This document shows positions 1 to 6,135 of a DNA stretch of 11,603 nt, piece after piece. Position 1 is the stretch's first letter. Every line of letters begins with the position of its first letter. The DNA comes from an uncultured Persicitalea sp. (lineage in GTDB: Bacteria; Bacteroidota; Bacteroidia; Cytophagales; Spirosomataceae): the NCBI GenBank assembly GCA_950075905.1, contig CATMVR010000084.1, positions 1 to 11,603 of the forward strand, given 5' to 3'. Position numbers and translations under genes: made by a program. The notes below the pieces were generated by a model. It was not told the DNA's origin. It made no database searches and saw only the letters and a program-made list of their open reading frames with translations.

Positions 1-2483
1 TCCACGCCAAAGCGTACTTATTTTACCGGGACACAGGGTTTCATACCGCGTACATTGGATCTTCGAATTTTTCCAGAACCGCCCTTACCGATGGACTGGA
101 ATGGAACCTGAAAGTCACTACGCAGGAAATCCCCCACATCATTGATAAGTTTCAGAAAACATTTGAAGGCTACTGGCGAGATAGTGAGTTCGAGATCTTC
201 GAGGAGTCAAAGCATTCCCAAAAGCTAAAAGACGCTCTGCAAAAAGGTAAAAGTGGCTTTACCCCAAGCTTTTCAAATGCCTATTTCGACTTAAAGCCCT
301 ACCACTACCAGAAGGAAATACTGGAACAACTGGAAGTAGAGCGACAAGTACATAACCGGTATCGGAACCTGATCGTAGCGGCCACCGGAACCGGAAAAAC
401 CATCATTTCGGCTTTTGATTTCAAACAATATAAATCGGAAAATCCAGGTTGTAAACTACTCTTCATAGCCCACCGAATAGAGATTCTTCAACAGTCGTTA
501 GCCACGTTTCAGGCGGTATTGAAGGATAATAATTTTGGCGAGCTATGGGGGGATGGTCATAGTCCTAATTCCTTGGAGAATGTTTTTGCTTCGGTAAGGA
601 CTTTGACTAATAACCTGGGAAGCATGGCCGTGTCGCCTGACTACTATGATTTCATCATTTTCGATGAAGTACACCATATTACCGCCAGTAGCTATCGTCC
701 CATTTTGGAGTACTTCCAGCCCAAAGTACTTGTAGGCCTTACCGCCACTCCGGAGCGTATGGATGGTGGAGATATTTTGGGAGACTTTGACAATAGGATT
801 GCCGCCGAAATTCGGTTGCCCGAGGCAATGAACAAAAAGCTGCTTTGCCCATTTCAGTACTTTGGAATCACAGACAACACCGATATTTCAAATGTAAAGT
901 GGGATAAGGGTAAATACTCGGCGAGTGAGCTTACCAAAATTTATACGCGCAATGATCTGAGGGTAAAGGATATTCTGAACGCGCTAAACAAGTACTGCCA
1001 CGATTTGGAGAATGTCAGAGCGCTCGGGTTTTGTGTGAATATTGAGCACGCTAACTACATGGCGGAAAAATTCCAACAGGCTGGACTCAGAGCGGAGGTA
1101 CTGTCGAGCGACAACTCCAAAAACCGTGAACACTACCGCCAGAAACTCCAAAAGGGAGATATTAACTATCTCTTCGTAGTTGATATTTTCAACGAAGGAG
1201 TGGATATTCCCGAAATTGATACCGTTTTATTTTTAAGGCCGACCGAAAGCTTAACGATTTTCTTACAGCAGTTAGGCCGTGGATTAAGACTCAACGATAA
1301 CAAAGATTGCCTTACAGTCCTTGATTTTGTAGCCAATTCAAGACCTGAGTATGATTTTGAAGGGAAGTTCAGGGCGATGATCGGAAAGACCAATTCTTCT
1401 ACCCAAAAAGAAGTAGAAAATAACTTTCCTCACCTACCCTTGGGCTGCTCAATTGTCCTCGAAAAAAAGGCAAGAGAGTTCATTCTTGAAAATATCAAGA
1501 AGGCATCTTCTCTTGGGAGAAAGCAAATCATTCAGAAAATCAAGCAGTTCTCTCTTGATACCCAAAAGCCGCTGACATTAAAGAACTTCATTGAGTTTTA
1601 CCACATTCCGATTCAGGTAGTTTACAAAACTAAATATACATGGTCAAGACTCTGTGAACTGGCCGGGGTAAAAACCAATATTGATGGTACCTACGAGACA
1701 GAACTAGCCAGTTGTATTCGCACCAAGTGGCTTTCTACGGCCAGTACAACCTACTTTCAGTTCATTCTACGGCTTGCCAGGGAAAACTTTAAAGTAGACC
1801 TGAGGACATGTAGCGAAGCAGAAAAGCAAATGCTTTTGATGTTGCATTATGACTTTTGGCAACAACCAGGCCTACATGGATCTTTGGAGAATAGTATCGC
1901 AAAAATGGGCACCAATCCAGTTGTGGTGAATGAGATTACCGAAGTGATGGAAGTGCTATTGGATAAAATCCAGTTCAAAGAAATAGGCATTGAGCTTCCT
2001 TATAGTCAACCGCTGAAAGTGCATGCGAGGTATACCAGAGATCAAATTCTTGCCGCCTTCCAATTCAGCAGTTTTGAAAATAAGTATTCTACATATGAAG
2101 GTGTTGCTAACAACAAAGATCTCAATACCGAGCTTCTATTTATAAACCTCGTAAAATCAGAAGAAGATTTCTCACCTACCACGATGTATGATGATTATGC
2201 CATTACCGAAAAGCTGTTTCATTGGCAGTCACAGAATAGCACGAGAAGCGATAGTGGCAAGGGTTTGGAGTACATTCACCATGAAGAAAATAATAAAGTC
2301 ATTTTGCTGTTTTTGCGGGAACAGAAAAAGAGTGAATACAACAGTACCATGGGTTATGTCTTCATCGGCAAGGCAGCTTACCAGGAACATTACGGTTCCA
2401 AACCCATGAGTATAACCTGGAGACTTGAAGAATCTATTCCGAATTACTTGTGGAAAGATTCGGCTAAACTTGCAGTTGGGTAG
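1..2483 (+). CDS. PLD-nuclease/DEAD-box helicase with DUF3427 C-terminus, 5' truncated
   Basis: The frame is open from base 3 to the TAG at 2481-2483 (826 visible residues), so the gene starts before the window; a TTG at 519 is internal. Counting from the codon at base 3, residues 1-24 hold half of a phospholipase-D HKD motif (HAK at 1-3, GSSN at 19-22). The SF2 helicase motifs follow: Walker A ATGTGKT (127-133), DEVH (221-224), TATP (247-250), FNEGVDIP near 396-403 and QQLGRGLR (422-429). The last 160 or so residues fit DUF3427. Established: such PLD-helicase-DUF3427 proteins are presumed ATP-driven DNA-acting enzymes, often in restriction- or defence-like settings. Inferred: DNA translocation coupled to the PLD nuclease. 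Base composition is near 40% GC, well below the genes to the right, suggesting transfer. Family members are usually around 950-1050 residues, so 100-200 residues are probably missing. Confidence 0.9.
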   Translation, partial: HAKAYLFYRDTGFHTAYIGSSNFSRTALTDGLEWNLKVTTQEIPHIIDKFQKTFEGYWRDSEFEIFEESKHSQKLKDALQKGKSGFTPSFSNAYFDLKPYHYQKEILEQLEVERQVHNRYRNLIVAATGTGKTIISAFDFKQYKSENPGCKLLFIAHRIEILQQSLATFQAVLKDNNFGELWGDGHSPNSLENVFASVRTLTNNLGSMAVSPDYYDFIIFDEVHHITASSYRPILEYFQPKVLVGLTATPERMDGGDILGDFDNRIAAEIRLPEAMNKKLLCPFQYFGITDNTDISNVKWDKGKYSASELTKIYTRNDLRVKDILNALNKYCHDLENVRALGFCVNIEHANYMAEKFQQAGLRAEVLSSDNSKNREHYRQKLQKGDINYLFVVDIFNEGVDIPEIDTVLFLRPTESLTIFLQQLGRGLRLNDNKDCLTVLDFVANSRPEYDFEGKFRAMIGKTNSSTQKEVENNFPHLPLGCSIVLEKKAREFILENIKKASSLGRKQIIQKIKQFSLDTQKPLTLKNFIEFYHIPIQVVYKTKYTWSRLCELAGVKTNIDGTYETELASCIRTKWLSTASTTYFQFILRLARENFKVDLRTCSEAEKQMLLMLHYDFWQQPGLHGSLENSIAKMGTNPVVVNEITEVMEVLLDKIQFKEIGIELPYSQPLKVHARYTRDQILAAFQFSSFENKYSTYEGVANNKDLNTELLFINLVKSEEDFSPTTMYDDYAITEKLFHWQSQNSTRSDSGKGLEYIHHEENNKVILLFLREQKKSEYNSTMGYVFIGKAAYQEHYGSKPMSITWRLEESIPNYLWKDSAKLAVG

Positions 2484-2510
2484 ACTGATTTCCAGGATAT
2501 GCGCTCTGCG

Positions 2511-2951
2511 TTACCGCTTTCGAATGAAGTAGGCCACCGCCGAACCCGCACACAGGGCCGCCGTAACCAGCAGCCAGCGGTAGAGGTAGGAATCCGGGGC
2601 AAGGCCCGTATACAACTCCCGGTTGGAAGAAAGCCGGAGGATGAGGGGGAAGTAGCACAATAGCAAAATAAAGCTTATCACTACCGGAATTCGGAGATGG
2701 TTGAGCCACAGCACGTATTTTTTTTCCTGTTTCTGCTGCTTCATTTGGTAATCTACTACCACCTGATCCGCTTTTCGGTATAGCGGGAAAAGAATAAAAT
2801 CGTGTACGGCAATGCCCGCGGGAAAGGCCAGGGCCACCCACAAGGAGACGTTGCCAAATAGCTTGATGGCCGCGTAGGTAACCAGGGCGTAGCAAAACAA
2901 CACGCCCAGCAGGTGAACCAGACTTCGACCGTAGTAGGGTATTTTTTTCAT
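2511..2951 (-). CDS. Four-TM inner-membrane protein coupled to the molybdoprotein gene
   Basis: The protein has 146 residues. Four hydrophobic segments lie at about 9-32, 35-58, 86-106 and 123-143, with a basic, glutamine-rich loop at 59-82. Recognisable spots are HD plus FPLY (50-58) at the end of TM2 and NHLRIP (84-89) before TM3. No enzymatic motif is visible. The frame stays open upstream to 3302, but that part is the antisense shadow of the molybdoprotein. I chose the ATG at 2951-2949 because it sits one base after the TGA of the upstream gene (TGACATG), the usual arrangement for translational coupling. Inference: it is a partner of the upstream cytochrome-b/molybdopterin protein, perhaps an assembly or quinone-side subunit. 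It ends 27 bp from the convergent helicase gene, and I see no clear terminator in that gap. Confidence 0.85.
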   Translation of the reverse strand: MKKIPYYGRSLVHLLGVLFCYALVTYAAIKLFGNVSLWVALAFPAGIAVHDFILFPLYRKADQVVVDYQMKQQKQEKKYVLWLNHLRIPVVISFILLLCYFPLILRLSSNRELYTGLAPDSYLYRWLLVTAALCAGSAVAYFIRKR

Positions 2952-2952
2952 G

Positions 2953-4278
2953 TCAGACTTCTTCCATAAAGGTAATCCTGTAAACCCACTTCGTATTTCG
3001 ATTGCCGGGAGTAGCCGGCACAATAACCCGGGCGGGGTATCCGTGATCCAGCGACAGGTCGGCACCATTGACACGCAGCGCCAGCAGCGACAACGGGTCC
3101 TGGATCTGGTTTTGACGCATGAACGATTTATTCGCAATCTCTTCGCCCGTTTCCAATGATTCAAAAAGCACTTTTGCGGCCTGTGGCATACCTGCCCGCT
3201 CGGCCAGCTCCCGCAGGCGTACCCCTTGCCAGGACTGGTTGCCCGTAGACCACCCTTCCAGACAGGCAATGGGCAGGGAGGAGGTGTACTGCGGCATGGC
3301 AAGAAGGTCTTCCCGACTCAGTCGCTGAGACGTTTTTCCTATCAATTCCAGCCGCCAGCCTGGCCCTACCTGCTCGGGGGTAATATTTGCCTTTTTAGCC
3401 GTTTTGTTGATCCGAAAATCGTTGGGCCCGTTGCCGGGCGGGGCCTGAGCCCGGGGCGAAAGAATCGCCAGCCAGCTCCACCGTTCTCCCAGCGTCTGAC
3501 CTATCGCCAATGCCATCAACACAAAAGAGCTGCCGCCAATAATTGCAATAGCCCCTCCCCGCGATATAGTGGGAGGATCTGGGTCCGTGCTTACCAGCCT
3601 GCCCTTTTCCTCCGGCTCGGGCTCCGTTTCCTGGCGCGATTTACTCAGTTCGTCATCGATAGGCCTGGCTTTCAGCCCTTTCACCATCTCCGAGAATTTG
3701 ACCAGTACGTGCAGCGCCAGTCCTCCCATGAACATCCAACTGCCATAAAAATGCAGCTCGTTGAACGTAGCATTACTAAATATGATGAAATTCTGAATGT
3801 AAATAAGTCCGGTAAAGATCTGGAAAAACACACCCCCTTTCACAAACAGCAGGCTTATGCGCTCCAGAGCATGCGCCGGAGAGTCGGCCAGAGGCCATTT
3901 GTACAGGCTGGGCATGATAGCCCAGAGCTTGCCAAGCACGAGGGGAAGTAAGGCCAGTCCGAGAACAATATGGATACCCTCCGTAAGCCGATACAGCCAA
4001 ATGGGCCGCGTTGGCCATTCTATTCCCAGCAAAAAGCCCAGCAAGCCCATATCGGGGGTCCGGTTGTTGGTACCTCCCAGGTCCGGGTTCCAGGCAATGT
4101 GGTCAATGAGTCCGGTAATAAATACGATCGGGATCACAATCAGCAGCATTAGGCTCATAAATGAGGCCAGCCAGGGGCCACGTAGTGGACTATGCCAGTA
4201 GTCACGGCGAAAGGGGCCTTTGGTCGGGATATCTTCAAGCTCCTTTTTGAGGCTATCTGACTTTTTGTTCTCTGCCAT
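2953..4278 (-). CDS. Cytochrome-b-like membrane domain fused to molybdopterin oxidoreductase
   Basis: The protein has 441 residues. The N-terminal half has TM segments near 38-58, 101-122, 143-163 and 179-200, with histidines 60, 103, 176 and 190 as candidate heme-b ligands. A charged, probably cytoplasmic loop (201-241) leads to TM5 (243-262). The C-terminal domain (about 285-441) is of the sulfite-oxidase/YedY molybdopterin-binding type: Cys339 in ACLEGWS is the expected Mo ligand, followed by WQGVRL (350-355) and HGYPARVIVP (412-421). With the N-terminus inside, five TMs put the Mo domain outside the cytoplasm. It resembles a one-chain fusion of the YedZ/YedY idea: quinone or heme in the membrane passing electrons to or from the molybdenum site. 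The substrate is unknown. The segment before TM5 reads SRGG (239-242), a Tat-like motif with only one arginine. The downstream four-TM gene is coupled. Confidence 0.88.
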   Translation of the reverse strand: MAENKKSDSLKKELEDIPTKGPFRRDYWHSPLRGPWLASFMSLMLLIVIPIVFITGLIDHIAWNPDLGGTNNRTPDMGLLGFLLGIEWPTRPIWLYRLTEGIHIVLGLALLPLVLGKLWAIMPSLYKWPLADSPAHALERISLLFVKGGVFFQIFTGLIYIQNFIIFSNATFNELHFYGSWMFMGGLALHVLVKFSEMVKGLKARPIDDELSKSRQETEPEPEEKGRLVSTDPDPPTISRGGAIAIIGGSSFVLMALAIGQTLGERWSWLAILSPRAQAPPGNGPNDFRINKTAKKANITPEQVGPGWRLELIGKTSQRLSREDLLAMPQYTSSLPIACLEGWSTGNQSWQGVRLRELAERAGMPQAAKVLFESLETGEEIANKSFMRQNQIQDPLSLLALRVNGADLSLDHGYPARVIVPATPGNRNTKWVYRITFMEEV

Positions 4279-4532
4279 GTCAATGTCATTTTAAGGTGCA
4301 AACCAGACACGTACTTTCTGTTGCGACTTACGGGCCGCTAGCCAGAAAATTGTTCAAGATCAATACTTACTTATTGTGTAAAGCGAAGCACAGCGAGAAG
4401 GGAGGGGAGCCTTTGTAGAAAAACGTCAGCCTACTTGCAATATATAATGGCTTTGCCTTACTTCAAAGCGAAAATAGCTCGCCATTAAGGAATTTCTTTA
4501 AGAAAGCTATGAGAAGTTAAAAAACATACTCC
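4279..4532. promoter_or_regulatory. Divergent intergenic region with a small hairpin
   Basis: This 254-bp stretch separates the minus-strand molybdoprotein operon from the plus-strand DUF4256 gene, so it should carry promoters for both. I found no convincing Bacteroidota promoter (TTG, about 19 nt, TAnnTTTG) on either strand. Visible structure: GCTTTG (4450-4455) and CAAAGC (4464-4469) form a perfect 6-bp inverted repeat with an 8-nt loop. A wider pair, TAATGGC (4445-4451) and GCCATTA (4481-4487), surrounds it. TTTCTT/AAGAAA (4493-4505) is another short palindrome. These could be operators or chance. There is no reading frame worth calling. Confidence 0.4.
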
Positions 4533-5099
4533 ATGAAAACAAAGAACAACACTACCTCCCCCGAACAGCATTCAGACCTCCTCCGCACCCTCCAAGCCCG
4601 CTTTGAGAAACACCCCCAGCGCCACGCGGGCCTGGCCTGGGCCGACGTACAGGCCAGGCTCGAAGCCGCTCCTGAAAAATTAGAAGTACTCCACGAAATG
4701 GAGGAAACCGGCGGCGAACCGGATGTGGTAGTGCTTAACGAACCGACGGACGGGTACCTCTTTGTCGATTGCGCGGCGGAAAGTCCTAAGTACCGCCGTA
4801 GCCTCTGCTACGACCGTGCCGCCTGGCTGGCCCGCAAAGCCAACAAACCGGAAAACACCGCCATGGACGTAGCCACCGACATGGGCATCGAACTACTGAC
4901 GGAAGCACAGTACCACGCGCTGCAGCAGTTGGGGGAATTCGACACGAAAACATCGAGCTGGTTGAAAACACCAGATGAGGTACGGAAACTGGGGGGGGCT
5001 ATCTTCGGGGACCGTCGCTTTGGTCGCGTCTTTATCTATCATAATGGCGCCGACTCGTACTACGCCGCCCGAGGCTTTCGGGGCGTGCTCCGGGTGTGA
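4533..5099 (+). CDS. DUF4256 family protein
   Basis: The protein has 188 residues, the full length for DUF4256, and is recognised by its conserved blocks: LQARFEKHPQRHAGLAW (20-36), EMEETGGEPDVV (55-66), DCAAESPKYRRSLCYDR (79-95), MGIELLTEAQY (117-127), FDTKTSSWLKTP (136-147), then a GGAIFGDRR block (154-162) and YHNGADSYYAARGFRG (169-184). It has no signal peptide or TM segment, so it is cytoplasmic. The biochemical function of the family is not known to me. The many invariant charged and aromatic residues suggest an enzyme or nucleic-acid/ligand-binding fold rather than a scaffold, but that is inference. The ATG at 4533 is the only sensible start. The next gene begins 127 bp later behind its own leader, so co-transcription is possible but not required. 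Confidence 0.93.
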   Translation: MKTKNNTTSPEQHSDLLRTLQARFEKHPQRHAGLAWADVQARLEAAPEKLEVLHEMEETGGEPDVVVLNEPTDGYLFVDCAAESPKYRRSLCYDRAAWLARKANKPENTAMDVATDMGIELLTEAQYHALQQLGEFDTKTSSWLKTPDEVRKLGGAIFGDRRFGRVFIYHNGADSYYAARGFRGVLRV

Positions 5100-5138
5100 G
5101 GGGTGGAAACTCTCCCTGCTAATACACCCGATACATGC

Positions 5139-5177
5139 AGGTAGCTACCCGCCCGGAGTTGCTTTTACCAGAAATCA
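5139..5177 (+). repeat. Leader repeat copy A upstream of the EEP hydrolase gene
   Basis: This 39-nt element matches 6065-6104 at 33 positions with one 1-nt gap. It begins with AGGTAG, and the best block is TTGCTTTTACCAGA (5159-5172) followed by AATCA. It starts with a perfect palindrome, GGTAGCTACC (5140-5149). It lies 49 nt before the ATG at 5227. It could be a shared promoter or operator, or a duplicated leader segment. No match to the TAnnTTTG promoter box is obvious. Confidence 0.6.
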
Positions 5178-5226
5178 GCCGGTTTTCCGTTCTCAAAAAA
5201 ACCTAACCGAAATACCCGAATCCTCT

Positions 5227-6051
5227 ATGCATAAGCTGCTGTACGTCCTGAGCCTGTTTGTTGTTTTATCTCTCAGCGGAAAAAATCTGCCGTTCTTTGA
5301 CCAAAAAGAGGATAGTATGGCCTACGCCAAAAAAGGCGAGCTGAAAGTAATGTGCTACAACATCCACCATTGCAATCCTCCTTCCGAAAAGGAAAAGATC
5401 GATGTAGCCGCCATTGCCCGGGTCATCAATCAGGAAAAACCCGATTTGGTGGCCTTGCAGGAAGTGGACGTCCATACCGAACGCTCGGGAAAGCACCTGG
5501 ATCAGGCCCGCGAACTGGCCCGGCTGACGGGCATGCGGTCGTTCTTCATGAAGGCCCTCGACTACCAGGGGGGCCAATACGGCGTGGCGGTGCTGTCGCG
5601 CCTGCCGATCGTGGATTCGGTGGGGTACCTGCTCCCCCGCCACCCCGAACTGGGCGGCGAAGACCGGGCCGTGGCGGCTATTACAGTACAGGTACCCCGG
5701 CGGGGCAAGGTGGTATTTGCCAGCACCCACCTGGATTTGAAAGAAGGCAACCGTCTGTCGGAAGCGGAGGCGATTGTTGGTCATTTCAAAGGTACTGCCC
5801 TGCCCATGATTCTGGCCGGAGATTTCAACGCTCAGCCGGGCAGCGCAACCATCAACTACCTCGACCAACACTTTACGCGTTCCTGTGTACAAAACTGCCA
5901 GCCCACGATCCCAGTCGAAAACCCCAACCGCACCATTGACTTCGTGATGTTTACGCCAGGCCGAAATCTCAGTCCTGTTTCTACGCGGGTTATCCCTGAG
6001 AAATACGCCTCGGATCACTTGCCCGTAGTGGCTACGCTGATTGTGAAGTAG
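5227..6051 (+). CDS. Exported endonuclease/exonuclease/phosphatase (EEP) family hydrolase
   Basis: The protein has 274 residues. The ATG at 5227 begins a hydrophobic N-terminus (residues 3-17) that looks like a signal peptide or signal anchor. The frame is open upstream to 4975, but that overlaps the DUF4256 gene and has no good start. EEP-superfamily metal and catalytic motifs are in order: YNIHH (44-48, Asn45), LQEVD (77-81, Glu79 as Mg ligand), STHLD (166-170, His168), GDFNAQ (198-203, Asp199 and Asn201), IDF (237-239) and SDHLP (262-266, Asp263/His264 pair). Established: this fold cleaves phosphodiester or phosphomonoester bonds in nucleic acids, inositol phosphates or sphingomyelin using Mg2+. 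The substrate cannot be read from the sequence; an extracytoplasmic nuclease or phosphodiesterase is likely. The length fits single-domain members. The leader shares a repeat with the next gene. Confidence 0.92.
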   Translation: MHKLLYVLSLFVVLSLSGKNLPFFDQKEDSMAYAKKGELKVMCYNIHHCNPPSEKEKIDVAAIARVINQEKPDLVALQEVDVHTERSGKHLDQARELARLTGMRSFFMKALDYQGGQYGVAVLSRLPIVDSVGYLLPRHPELGGEDRAVAAITVQVPRRGKVVFASTHLDLKEGNRLSEAEAIVGHFKGTALPMILAGDFNAQPGSATINYLDQHFTRSCVQNCQPTIPVENPNRTIDFVMFTPGRNLSPVSTRVIPEKYASDHLPVVATLIVK

Positions 6052-6060
6052 GGAGTATGA

Positions 6061-6132
6061 AATCAGGTAGTTAAGCTCCGGGAATTGCTTTTACCAGATA
6101 ATCAATTCCCCCAACCTGCTTACTACCTGATT
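6061..6132 (+). promoter_or_regulatory. Nested inverted-repeat leader upstream of the cupredoxin dehydrogenase
   Basis: Outer arms AATCAGGTAGT (6061-6071) and ACTACCTGATT (6122-6132) are perfect 11-bp inverted repeats. Inside them GGGAATTG (6080-6087) and CAATTCCC (6103-6110) form a perfect 8-bp pair closing a 15-nt loop. The outer right arm ends three bases before the ATG at 6136, so folded RNA would hide the start codon region. The element begins 10 nt after the EEP stop codon. No T-tract follows, so it is not a standard terminator. A regulatory leader, a double palindromic operator or an intergenic repeat are all possible. Confidence 0.6.
6065..6104 (+). repeat. Leader repeat copy B, inside the nested inverted repeat
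   Basis: This 40-nt element pairs with 5139-5177 (33 of 39 aligned positions identical, one extra T at 6099). TTGCTTTTACCAGA (6085-6098) is fully conserved and spans part of the inner stem and most of its loop. Copy A does not preserve the inner stem partner, so conservation seems to follow the primary sequence rather than the hairpin. Confidence 0.6.
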
Positions 6133-6135
6133 GCC

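Noticed and set aside
519..521. TTG as start of the helicase gene
   Set aside because: The frame continues upstream to the window edge with the Walker A and PLD motifs in place.
2952..3302. 117-residue N-terminal extension of the four-TM protein
   Set aside because: It overlaps the C-terminal half of the molybdopterin domain out of frame and is rich in Arg/Pro/Cys; the ATG at 2951 is coupled to the upstream stop.
3226..3951. 241-residue plus-strand open frame
   Set aside because: It is antisense to the molybdoprotein and shows no domain-like pattern.
4991..4998. G8 run in the DUF4256 gene
   Set aside because: The frame continues correctly into the conserved C-terminal blocks, so there is no evidence of slippage or error.
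4975..5226. 84-residue N-terminal extension of the EEP hydrolase
   Set aside because: It overlaps the end of the DUF4256 gene in another frame and would bury the signal peptide.
5266..6018. 250-residue open frame on the minus strand
   Set aside because: It is antisense to the EEP hydrolase, whose catalytic motifs are all intact on the plus strand.
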